Source of the DNA: NAT127 sp041655035
Lineage (GTDB): Bacteria; Pseudomonadota; Gammaproteobacteria; Pseudomonadales; Porticoccaceae
Reading direction: 5' to 3'
DNA: 11,122 nucleotides
NCBI GenBank assembly: GCA_041655035.1
Contig: JBAZCN010000117.1
Location: forward strand, 1-11,122
The position numbers and the translations under genes were made by a program. The notes beneath the pieces are model-generated. The model was not told the DNA's origin, did no database searches, and saw only the letters and a program-made list of their open reading frames with translations. Shown in pieces: positions 1-5,364 of this stretch. Numbering within the stretch: position 1 is the stretch's first letter; each line of letters starts with the position of its first letter.

Positions 1-31
1 TTTGTTCTTCGCTGAAACGACCCTTCTTCAT
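1..31 (-). CDS. IS3-family transposase OrfA, N-terminal ten codons only
   Basis: The minus strand from 31 reads M-K-K-G-R-F-S-E-E-Q and then runs off the window. This is the characteristic opening of OrfA of IS3/IS407-group elements (typically MKK-R-F-(S/T)-EEQI), a helix-turn-helix protein that binds the IS ends and is the upstream half of the OrfAB frameshifted transposase. An AGAGGA ribosome-binding site sits about 5 nt before the ATG. Only the start is visible, so I cannot tell whether the copy is intact or mobile. The family call rests on this N-terminal motif plus the terminal sequence at about 73-99. Confidence 0.65.
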   Translation of the reverse strand, partial: MKKGRFSEEQ

Positions 32-99
32 GACTTCCTCTCTTGTCAGGAAGCCATCCTCTCAAGTTTTAGCTGGTCCGAAAATCCCCGGGCAGGTCA
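1..99 (-). mobile_element. End of an IS3-family (IS407-like) insertion sequence, partial
   Basis: Read on the minus strand, the element would start near 99 with TGACCTGCCC and continue GGGGATTTTCGGACCAG, an end of the type seen in the IS407 group of IS3 elements. About 68 nt further in is the start codon of an OrfA-type transposase, the usual spacing for this family. On the plus strand the end reads ...GGGCAGGTCA, which fits the TG...CA termini of IS3 elements. The rest of the element, its other end and any target duplication lie outside the window, so the exact boundary (99 or 100) is inferred. The insertion cuts into an old Rpn-family gene remnant on its right. Confidence 0.65.
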
Positions 100-102
100 A
101 CC

Positions 103-122
103 CCAAACCTCACCAAACCTCA
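103..122. repeat. Two tandem copies of a 10-bp sequence
   Basis: CCAAACCTCA occurs at 103-112 and again at 113-122 with no change. The pair sits exactly between the inferred IS end and the Rpn remnant. It may be a small junction duplication from the IS insertion or later rearrangement. It is too long to be the short target duplication usual for IS407-like elements. Confidence 0.7.
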
Positions 123-180
123 ACTCGCCGAATTTCAGGGCCAACGGATCAGCACTGCGGCACGGCCTCCCCCCACTCTT
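121..180 (-). pseudogene. Remnant of an Rpn-family (PD-(D/E)XK) transposase-like gene
   Basis: The stretch 121-145 matches 968-992, inside the second Rpn fragment of this window, at 24 of 25 bases, in the same orientation. Read on the minus strand it gives G-R-A-A-V-L-I-R, then, after a frame change, L-A-L-K-F-G-E-L. The right-hand fragment reads G-R-A-E-L-L-S-R-Q-L-T-L-K-F-G-E-L. The alignment needs a loss of about 4 nt near 145-149, so this copy is frameshifted. The C-terminal part that should follow is missing, replaced by the IS end. It is a fossil of a second copy of the gene or of a different family member. Confidence 0.6.
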
Positions 181-183
181 CCA

Positions 184-227
184 TGTATGCACAAAAAGAT
201 ATTGACCTTTCTTTTATTGTGCATACA
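184..227 (+). promoter_or_regulatory. Probable BrnA operator: perfect 11-bp inverted repeat
   Basis: TGTATGCACAA at 184-194 is repeated as its exact reverse complement TTGTGCATACA at 217-227, with arm centres 33 bp apart, about three helical turns. The right arm covers the -10 element of the brnT promoter and the left arm lies just upstream of the -35. BrnA antitoxins are known to bind the promoter of their own operon through a ribbon-helix-helix fold, so this is the natural binding site. That BrnA binds here is inference; the symmetry and its position are seen directly. Confidence 0.7.
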
Positions 228-229
228 AT
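202..229 (+). promoter_or_regulatory. Sigma70-type promoter of brnTA
   Basis: TTGACC (202-207) and TACAAT (224-229) are separated by 16 bp and match the sigma70 -35 and -10 consensus well. Transcription would begin around 235-237, at the ATG of brnT itself (236). This implies a leaderless or nearly leaderless toxin message. Only a weak GAG stands before that ATG. Confidence 0.65.
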
Positions 230-235
230 AGAGCT

Positions 236-508
236 ATGAAGATCGAATTCGACGACAACAAAAACCAGCTCAACATTTGCGAACGTGGGCTATCGTTCCA
301 GTCTGCCGCCGAATTCGACTTTGAAACGGCACTGATCATTGAGGATGACCGCCGCGATTACGGAGAGACCCGCTACCGGGCTCTCGGGCTGATCAGCGGC
401 AGGCTTCACGCCCTGGTTTTTACCGAAACCGTCGACGGCATCCGGGTGATCAGCCTCCGCAAAGCCAATCAACGCGAGGTCAAACGCTATGAGCAAGCGC
501 AACCCTGA
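236..508 (+). CDS. brnT: BrnT-family toxin (DUF497), type II toxin-antitoxin system
   Basis: This is a 90-residue protein of the BrnT/DUF497 family, RelE-like ribonucleases that stop translation until bound by BrnA. The family pattern is clear. It opens with the strand MKIEFDDNKN, followed by a helix and the L-S-F-Q-x-A segment. Then come I-E-D-D-R-R-D-Y-G-E-T-R (residues 35-46), the G-x-I-S-G-R-L strand (51-57), VFTE (61-64) and the typical ending R-V-I-S-L-R-K-A-N-Q-R-E (70-81). Length is normal. Most relatives have K-H-G before the S-F motif; here it reads E-R-G (16-18), which may affect activity. No good Shine-Dalgarno precedes the ATG, fitting the leaderless promoter call. It overlaps brnA by 20 bp, the usual toxin-first order for this family. 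Confidence 0.9.
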   Translation: MKIEFDDNKNQLNICERGLSFQSAAEFDFETALIIEDDRRDYGETRYRALGLISGRLHALVFTETVDGIRVISLRKANQREVKRYEQAQP

Positions 509-764
509 AACACCCGACCATGACAATCCTGAGTGGACGGACGAAGACGTCCGCCGCGCCAAGCCGGTCACCGAGCTACCCAAGTCCCTGCAGGCAAAGC
601 TGCGGCGCCAGGGCGAGCGCGGACCACAGAAAGAGCCAACGAAAGAGCGCATCAGCATCCGGCTGGATGTCGAGGTGGTGGAGCACTTCCGGTCCACCGG
701 CAGCGGCTGGCAAACCCGGCTGAACGAGGCCCTCAAGAAGCAGATCAGCGACAAGCGCGCCTAG
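489..764 (+). CDS. brnA: BrnA-family antitoxin
   Basis: This is a 91-residue antitoxin that should neutralise BrnT and repress the operon. The N-terminal half is charged and probably disordered, with the family-typical P-E-W-T-D-E-D segment at 14-20 that leads into the toxin-binding region. The C-terminal part has the DNA-binding ribbon-helix-helix signature of BrnA: I-S-I-R-L-D strand (55-60), helix V-E-V-V-E-H-F-R (61-68), then S-G-W-Q-T-R-L-N-E-A-L (72-82). The ATG lies inside the 3' end of brnT, with GAGG about 9 nt upstream, so the two are co-transcribed and probably translationally coupled. The operator at 184-227 is its likely target. The stop is at 762-764 and the next gene, an Rpn fragment, converges on it. 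Confidence 0.9.
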   Translation: MSKRNPETPDHDNPEWTDEDVRRAKPVTELPKSLQAKLRRQGERGPQKEPTKERISIRLDVEVVEHFRSTGSGWQTRLNEALKKQISDKRA

Positions 765-830
765 CGGGTAGCCGCACATCGGTGGCCAGGAAAGCGCTGA
801 CCACCCTACTGTGGAGGCTTGAAGTAGTGG

Positions 831-855
831 GGTGGTCAAGCTCCGCTTGGCCACC
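831..855. terminator. Hairpin between convergent brnA and the rpn fragment, possible terminator
   Basis: GGTGGTCAAG (831-840), loop CTCCG, CTTGGCCACC (846-855) forms a 10-bp stem with one G-T pair. It lies between the ends of brnA and the minus-strand rpn fragment and could end transcription from either side. A weaker related hairpin sits at 781-805 (GGTGG/CCACC arms). Neither is followed by a run of T on either strand, so intrinsic termination is uncertain. Confidence 0.35.
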
Positions 856-862
856 GGCAGCT

Positions 863-1325
863 TTACCGAAAAACCTCGTCGATACTTTCGGCAAACAGAA
901 CCCGCTCAGCCCAGATGTCCAGTTCCGCTTCGCCTGCTTGCTGGAGACGCTGCTGTATCTCGGCGGACAACTCGCCGAATTTCAGGGTCAACTGCCGTGA
1001 CAGTAGCTCAGCGCGGCCTTTCGTTCGCCCTTCCGCCAAACCCTCTCTGCGTGCGGATGCCAGGAAGCTGGCTTCGTCGTGCAAGGCGCGCTCCCGTGCC
1101 AGCGCGCGCCAGCGGGTTTCCTCGTCATCCGACAGACGCTTGAGCTGGTCCTGCGCCTTCTGAACCGGGGGGTGGTGAATCTCGTTCATGATGCTGTCCT
1201 CGCGCCAGTGTTTGAACCAGGTGATCCAGTCCGTCAGCGTTCCTGACGACTCTTTCTGCCGGTCGAGCTTGCGCAGCTCGATCACATGCAGTTGTAAGAA
1301 CCTGTTCAAAGTCTCTCGGAAACAC
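863..1325 (-). pseudogene. 5'-truncated Rpn-family recombination-promoting nuclease / putative transposase
   Basis: The minus-strand frame ending at 863 encodes about 153 residues resembling the back half of Rpn/YhgA-like and DUF4351 proteins. It has the strand L-Q-L-H-V-I-E-L, then T-D-W-I-T-W-F-K-H-W, a charged helical region ending R-R-E-G-L-A-E-G-R-T-K-G-R-A-E, then L-L-S-R-Q-L-T-L-K-F-G-E-L and a C-terminal helix pair. Full members run to about 300 residues and carry the PD-(D/E)XK nuclease core in the N-terminal half, which is absent here. The frame runs on through the REP doublet at 1326-1397 to an ATG at 1402, but the repeat-encoded residues are not part of the family. I see no start with a ribosome-binding site after the REP. 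It is very probably dead; the C-terminal half itself looks intact. Confidence 0.7.
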
Positions 1326-1397
1326 TGTAGGAGCCCGGTCCCCGGGCGAGCGGGCTGGCGTAGCACCAGGCATTCGCCCGGGGACCGGGCTCCTACA
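1326..1397. repeat. REP doublet (REPIN-like) with perfect 24-bp arms
   Basis: The left arm at 1326-1349 begins TGTAGGAGCCCGGTCC and the right arm at 1374-1397 is its exact reverse complement, ending GGGCTCCTACA. The spacer is also 24 bp. The opening TGTAGGAGC and GC-rich stem are typical of REP sequences of Pseudomonas and related bacteria, which are mobilised by RAYT (TnpA-REP) proteins. It has landed in the rpn gene and removed or separated its 5' half. As RNA from either strand it would form a very strong hairpin. Confidence 0.85.
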
Positions 1398-1637
1398 CCC
1401 ATGCAAGCTGCCCTGCGGGCTATGCCTGAAATCCCTCGAACAACTCGCGATCCAGCATAGTATTAGGCATGGCGAACCTCCTTGTCGGTGCATGCTTTGT
1501 CAATGAACAGCCGACATCCGTTGGCGGCAGGAAAATCATCTCGCGAATGCGTGAAAATGCCAAAGGCTTTGGTGAATCTTTTGCGGTTAGCGCAGAACCT
1601 CTCCAGCCGCCTTGCACAGTTGCGGTAACCGGCCTGG
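1398..1637. other. 240-bp region with no clear gene; one 16-codon open frame
   Basis: This lies between the REP doublet and the end of the DUF6607 gene. On the minus strand an ATG at 1470 opens a 16-codon frame (M-P-N-T-M-L-D-R-E-L-F-E-G-F-Q-A, stop at 1420-1422) with an AAGGAGG ribosome-binding site at good spacing. It could be the relic of the 5' end of a lost gene or a small peptide gene; I do not recognise it. Longer minus-strand frames over 1463-1717 overlap the end of the next gene and resemble no family I know. Confidence 0.4.
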
Positions 1638-2780
1638 CTATGGCCTCCCAGCCGGCAACAGGTACCGGCCCAATGTGTCATCGATCTTTTCCCGCGCCGC
1701 AGCTTCATCCAACTCACCGCTCTGAAAATCCTCGGCCAGCTCGAACAGCGCCATGAAAAGAGGCGTATCTCCGTCCTCCTTCTTCACCGCAAAGCCGTCG
1801 CTACCGGCGATGATATCTGTCCAGCGCTGCCTGACGATCCGCCAGAAGGGGCCGGTTTCTTGCCAGTATTCGTCCCCGGCGCTGAAATCGAAGCCAGCGA
1901 TGCGCTGGTAGCGGTTGTTGCCAAGCTCTTTCGCCAGGTAGCCCTGCTTTTTCCCCTCTGGTGTCAGTTGCAGCTTGAGGTTTTCTTCCTCCTGTACCCA
2001 GCCCGCGGGCAGAATGGTGTGGCGGTTGTAGCCCTCCAGCACCGCGTAGTCGTCGCGCACGCTGGATTCCCGGCGCGGCAGAGGCCGCCAGGTGAGGGCG
2101 CTGCGCCAACTGGAGAAGCTGCCGTTGTGCTCCCAGGCGCCGTAGGATTCGTAGCGCGGCGAATCGTCCACCTGATACACCGCCTGCGCCCAGGTGCCCT
2201 CCGCCTGCTCCGGGCTCAAGGCCTGCTTGCGCCAGATGCCGTTCCCCGCGTAGGCAAGCAGGGAGGGCTTTTCGTACTGCCAGTCCTGGCGCCAATGTTT
2301 CATCACGTGGGGGCCGCTGATCTCTTCTCCCTCCTGCATGAACATCACCATCACATGCTGAAGGCTTATGAAGTCCTGCCAATCCTCGACGATATAAATG
2401 TATTCTGTGCCCCAGCTTTGATAGGGCGCTGCAGGCGCAAAGTTGGGAGCAAAGCCCAGGGTTTCGACAAACTCGAAGCTTGCCCGGTAAGGGCCGGCCA
2501 TGGCAAGGATAGCGCGGCGGTCGCGCTCGAAGCGGCTCAGCCCTTCTTCCCGAAGTGCCCGCCATTGTGGCGATGGCTGCTGGTCGAGAGTCACCGGCAC
2601 CCCCGTCGATGTCCCGCCCCTGGGCTCGGGCGGGCAGATCTGATCATGATTCCAGCTGAAGATGAAGCGGTGTTGGCATGGCGTATCGCCGTCAATGGCC
2701 GTCGCGCCTGCCGGGGAAAACGTAAATGCAGCCAGATAGCTGACCAGTATTGCGGCAAAACCTTTTAGCAGGCATGTCAT
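1638..2780 (-). CDS. DUF6607 family protein, secreted to the periplasm
   Basis: This is a 380-residue protein whose sequence fits the DUF6607 family, of unknown function. Residues 1-28 are a signal peptide (basic start, hydrophobic core G-F-A-A-I-L-V-S-Y-L-A-A-F, cut near A-G-A-T-A), so it acts in the periplasm or outer membrane. Recognised segments include P-R-G-G-T-S-T-G-V-P-V-T-L-D (53-66), F-E-R-D-R-R-A-I-L-A-M-A-G-x-Y-R-A-S-F-E-F (84-104), P-Y-Q-S-W-G-T-E-Y (119-127) and D-F-I-S-L-Q-H-V-M-V-M-F (136-147). There are many Trp residues and Cys35/Cys49 may pair. I chose the ATG at 2780 because AAGGA stands about 9 nt before it and it gives a clean signal peptide. It follows the copD-like gene after 106 bp and has its own promoter. 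Family call from memory; function unknown. Confidence 0.75.
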   Translation of the reverse strand: MTCLLKGFAAILVSYLAAFTFSPAGATAIDGDTPCQHRFIFSWNHDQICPPEPRGGTSTGVPVTLDQQPSPQWRALREEGLSRFERDRRAILAMAGPYRASFEFVETLGFAPNFAPAAPYQSWGTEYIYIVEDWQDFISLQHVMVMFMQEGEEISGPHVMKHWRQDWQYEKPSLLAYAGNGIWRKQALSPEQAEGTWAQAVYQVDDSPRYESYGAWEHNGSFSSWRSALTWRPLPRRESSVRDDYAVLEGYNRHTILPAGWVQEEENLKLQLTPEGKKQGYLAKELGNNRYQRIAGFDFSAGDEYWQETGPFWRIVRQRWTDIIAGSDGFAVKKEDGDTPLFMALFELAEDFQSGELDEAAAREKIDDTLGRYLLPAGRP

Positions 2781-2820
2781 GGTGCTGTGTCCTTCATCTT
2801 CTGGAATGACGGGATGGACC

Positions 2821-2850
2821 AATATAGTCGATAAAGGTTATTGCCGACAA
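2821..2850 (-). promoter_or_regulatory. Promoter of the DUF6607 gene
   Basis: On the minus strand TTGTCG (2850-2845) and TATATT (2826-2821) are 18 bp apart, placing the start of transcription near 2814 and giving a leader of about 34 nt that contains the AAGGA site. The -10 is strong and the -35 fair. This would let the DUF6607 gene be expressed separately from the copD-like gene upstream. Confidence 0.5.
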
Positions 2851-2886
2851 TTCAAGACAAGGACACTCAGGGCAAGGGCCACGCCG

Positions 2887-3330
2887 TCAATAAAACCAGC
2901 CTGTCCTGAACGATACGCCAGCGACGATCAACAGTACCGACAAGAGAGTGACGGGAATGATATGCCACGCCATATCGTTCAACCTGGCGGCATTGAAATT
3001 GGGCAATACCCGGAGCTTGGCATCCGCTGCCAGAGCCAGCGTCAGTGCCAGCAGCAACAGCTTTGCCGCCACGACATGGGTGAGGGGGTTGCTGAAATCC
3101 AGCCACTGGCTGAAGCTGGGGAGAAGATTTTTTGCCAGCAAAACACCGGTGACAATCTGCACGATCAACGCGGGCATGCCGATTTTTTCAAACTTCGACT
3201 CGAAGGCGAGCAATTTTTCCGGTGATTTTTCGCGCATAACCTCGGGCAGGATCATCACTGACAGCACGATATGGCCGCCCGCCCAGATCACCGCACCAAA
3301 AACATGCAACAGCAGGATCAGCCCGTACAT
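2887..3330 (-). CDS. CopD-family integral membrane protein (copper resistance type)
   Basis: This is a 147-residue, four-helix inner-membrane protein of the CopD domain family, in the short single-domain form. Helices lie near 1-27, 50-70, 84-104 and 121-141. The family opening L-H-V-F-G-A-V-I-W-A-G-G-H (8-20) puts His9 and His20 in the first helix. His85 starts the third helix and His123 the fourth; these four histidines are possible metal or haem ligands. CopD proteins are linked to copper movement across the inner membrane, but short members are often annotated only by similarity and also resemble the HemJ superfamily. The ribosome-binding site is weak. It lies 53 bp after the two-gene membrane pair and 106 bp before the DUF6607 gene, all on the minus strand, so one transcript is possible. 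No CopC or metal-responsive regulator is nearby. Confidence 0.75.
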   Translation of the reverse strand: MYGLILLLHVFGAVIWAGGHIVLSVMILPEVMREKSPEKLLAFESKFEKIGMPALIVQIVTGVLLAKNLLPSFSQWLDFSNPLTHVVAAKLLLLALTLALAADAKLRVLPNFNAARLNDMAWHIIPVTLLSVLLIVAGVSFRTGWFY

Positions 3331-3383
3331 AGCTTCGTCGCTGGCATCATATATTCTCTGTGTCGACTCCTGTCGGCCTGCTT

Positions 3384-4373
3384 TCAGTCGAGAGCAGAAC
3401 GCACTGAAGACAGCTCATCCAGGGTGAAGTCCTTCATCACCTCCTGCATGGCGATCTTCGTTGCGGCTGTCTTGTCCTCCAGGATCTGTTCGAAGAAGCG
3501 TTGCTTGGCGGCCTTGTCCTGGTCGAGCAAGGCCCGCAGGTCGGCCTCGAACTCGTCGCGGTTGAAGTATTCGTCGATATAGAGGAAGGCGACATCTGTC
3601 GCGACCCATGCTGCCGCGCCGCAGGCCACGGCAAGTGGTAGGCTCAGGGCGCAGGTGGCAACGCCGGCTCCCCTTGCCGCCCCTTTGGCCGTGCCCTTGG
3701 CGGCCATTCTTTTGGTGAATGCCAGCGCAGGGGCCTTCGGTAAGCCTCTGCCGGCGGCCACCGCCGCAACGGAGGCAAGCGGCACGGTAATCTTCGCCCT
3801 GTCCTGGGCGTCCTGCAGCACGGCCTGCGTCATCTCCCCCAGGGGTAGTGCCATGCTGTGTCGTGGAACGGCGCTGTCGACTTCCGCTTGCAGGACATGG
3901 CGATAGGTCTCGGTATAGCGCTGGTCGAGAAGCTGCGCCACGCCGTTCAACCGTTGTTCCAGGCCATCGAAAAGGTGGTTGTGCAGCCTGTCGTCCAGCG
4001 TCCCGGCAACGGCTGCTCCCAGCGCGCTGTATTGCCCGCGCAGGGTGTAATGGAAGTCGGCATAGACGGGGATTGCCGCATAGGCTGGCGCATACGCCGT
4101 ATCCAGAAGGCTACTGATCCCCGGGGTGGCGGCGGCCTGAGCCTGGCTGGCCGCCTTGCCGAGCATTCTTTCGAGGGCGGTTGCCGGTATTTCATAAACA
4201 GTTGGCGCGGCAGGCTGGGGAGCGCGGATCGGCCCGCCAGTGGCCAGGACCATGGCCGCGCCTGCCAGGAGCAGGAGGGTCGCCCGGAAGAACAGGGGCG
4301 CGGCCCGGTGCCTGCTCCTCGGCGGATCGGTATTCTGCTCCAGCGCATCACTGTGCAAGGTTGTCCGTGTCAT
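3384..4373 (-). CDS. Unrecognised two-helix envelope protein, coupled to upstream membrane protein
   Basis: This is a 329-residue protein I do not recognise. Residues 1-27 are polar and basic, and a membrane helix runs from about 28 to 46. A long, probably helical domain follows (about 50-235, rich in Ala, Leu and Gln, with Y-A-P-A-Y-A-A-I-P-V-Y-A-D-F-H-Y-T-L-R at 94-112). Next come a Gly/Ala-rich stretch (G-T-A-K-G-A-A-R-G-A-G, 227-237) and a second hydrophobic segment (238-265). A charged tail follows, I-D-E-Y-F-N-R-D-E-F-E-A-D-L-R, probably coiled-coil forming. The positive-inside rule suggests both ends in the cytoplasm and the middle domain in the periplasm. GGGAGGA stands 7 nt before the ATG. 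That ATG overlaps the upstream stop codon (ATGA), a strong sign of translational coupling and of working with that protein. Confidence 0.75.
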   Translation of the reverse strand: MTRTTLHSDALEQNTDPPRSRHRAAPLFFRATLLLLAGAAMVLATGGPIRAPQPAAPTVYEIPATALERMLGKAASQAQAAATPGISSLLDTAYAPAYAAIPVYADFHYTLRGQYSALGAAVAGTLDDRLHNHLFDGLEQRLNGVAQLLDQRYTETYRHVLQAEVDSAVPRHSMALPLGEMTQAVLQDAQDRAKITVPLASVAAVAAGRGLPKAPALAFTKRMAAKGTAKGAARGAGVATCALSLPLAVACGAAAWVATDVAFLYIDEYFNRDEFEADLRALLDQDKAAKQRFFEQILEDKTAATKIAMQEVMKDFTLDELSSVRSALD

Positions 4374-5161
4374 CTGCCATTCCTCCCGTCCAGGGACTGT
4401 ACGAATGCCGTAAGGATGACACTTGTCCGCGCCAGAATGAAGCTGAACAACGCGGCATCGAGGCTGAACAGGATGGCCAGCCAGCGGGACGGGCTCATCT
4501 GCACCACAAGCCACAGTTTTCCCGCCTCATAGGCATACAGTGGCGCAAACACCTCGGCAATCCAGCCACGGCGCACAGGGAGCACCTGCATGCCGCGCAG
4601 CGCGGCATCGGACAAGCTATCGGCGGCCCGGATTTCCCCGGGATAGTGGACCAGGTTCAGGTTCACCCAGGCAATGACGGGAACGAAGGCCAGCGCCACC
4701 AACCAGGTACTTATCGACACTGCGCTGGTGCGCACGTAGGGTCGATGGCAATGCACCAGCAACTCGGATTGCACCCCGCCGAACACCGCGCCGGCGACCA
4801 GGCACAAAACGATGAATATCGCGGCCTGCACAGGATTGGGCGCGAGCCCCTGCCATGCCAGCAGCGGCACGGCGATCAGCACGAACAGGCCGGCGTTCAG
4901 GGTCGCCTTGATCCTGCCGGTCAGAATGCCCAGCAGCGGGGATTCCGGCCGTATCGCCGCACGCATCCTCGCCTGGTGCAGCTCGAGGCCCGGCCCGAGA
5001 TGGCCGAGAAACAACAGGACTGCAAGCGGCCCCAGGGCAAGCAGCGCCCAGTCGCTCAGCGGATAGGCAGCGCGCCACACATAGAGTGACAGCAGCAGGA
5101 CAACGGCGGCGACACCGGTATTTCGCAGGTTACTTGGCATGATTGCAGGGCTGGCGGCCAT
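4370..5161 (-). CDS. Unrecognised six-helix inner-membrane protein
   Basis: This is a 263-residue polytopic membrane protein of no family I recognise. Counting from the inner ATG at 5140, helices lie near 8-24, 30-47, 80-97, 104-122, 140-159 and 217-236, with a cytoplasmic-looking loop (G-L-E-L-H-Q-A-R-M-R-A-A-I-R, 51-64) and a longer loop at about 160-215. I prefer the ATG at 5161, which has AGG about 5 nt upstream; the ATG at 5140 (256 residues) has no visible ribosome-binding site. The frame is open further up to 5350, but that would swallow the divergent promoter region. Its stop codon overlaps the start of the next gene (ATGA), so the two are made together. It is divergent from the sugar dehydrogenase gene. 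Role unknown. Confidence 0.75.
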   Translation of the reverse strand: MAASPAIMPSNLRNTGVAAVVLLLSLYVWRAAYPLSDWALLALGPLAVLLFLGHLGPGLELHQARMRAAIRPESPLLGILTGRIKATLNAGLFVLIAVPLLAWQGLAPNPVQAAIFIVLCLVAGAVFGGVQSELLVHCHRPYVRTSAVSISTWLVALAFVPVIAWVNLNLVHYPGEIRAADSLSDAALRGMQVLPVRRGWIAEVFAPLYAYEAGKLWLVVQMSPSRWLAILFSLDAALFSFILARTSVILTAFVQSLDGRNGR

Positions 5162-5170
5162 TTGGCCTAT

Positions 5171-5183
5171 GTTATCCGATAAC
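5171..5183. promoter_or_regulatory. 13-bp palindrome next to the start of the membrane-pair operon
   Basis: GTTATCCGATAAC is a perfect palindrome around a central base, ending 10 bp before the preferred start codon at 5161 in the divergent intergenic region. It could be a repressor site controlling the membrane-pair operon. No regulator for it is in the window. Confidence 0.35.
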
Positions 5184-5235
5184 CTCGCTGGAGACGCAGC
5201 GCTGCAAGGCTCGCCGCGGAACCTGGCACCCCGAC

Positions 5236-5263
5236 TTGATAATGCCGGCAGGCGGCCTATAGT
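5236..5263 (+). promoter_or_regulatory. Promoter of the sugar dehydrogenase gene
   Basis: TTGATA (5236-5241) and TATAGT (5258-5263) are 16 bp apart, matching the sigma70 hexamers at 5 of 6 and 5 of 6. The transcript would start near 5270, with a leader of about 95 nt before the ATG at 5365. Confidence 0.55.
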
Positions 5264-5364
5264 CGTTGGGTGGAACTGGCATCCCATAGCCAAAGCCGCA
5301 GGTGAAGTCACTTGCCACCATCGTCGCTTCCCGTCATTCACGCGCAACAAAGAAAGGAGTCGTC

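Noticed and set aside
533..1000. 155-residue plus-strand frame across brnA and the rpn fragment
   Set aside because: Out of frame with brnA and antisense to the Rpn fragment, with no family resemblance.
1326..1397. Terminator reading of the perfect hairpin
   Set aside because: The long spacer, Pseudomonas-type REP opening and lack of a T run fit a REP doublet better than an intrinsic terminator.
1860..2768. 302-residue plus-strand frame opposite the DUF6607 gene
   Set aside because: No recognisable motif and no start signal; the minus strand carries the signal peptide and conserved segments.
4181..5089. 302-residue plus-strand frame opposite the membrane pair
   Set aside because: His/Gln/Arg-rich antisense shadow; the minus-strand frames show membrane helices, a good ribosome-binding site and an ATGA overlap.
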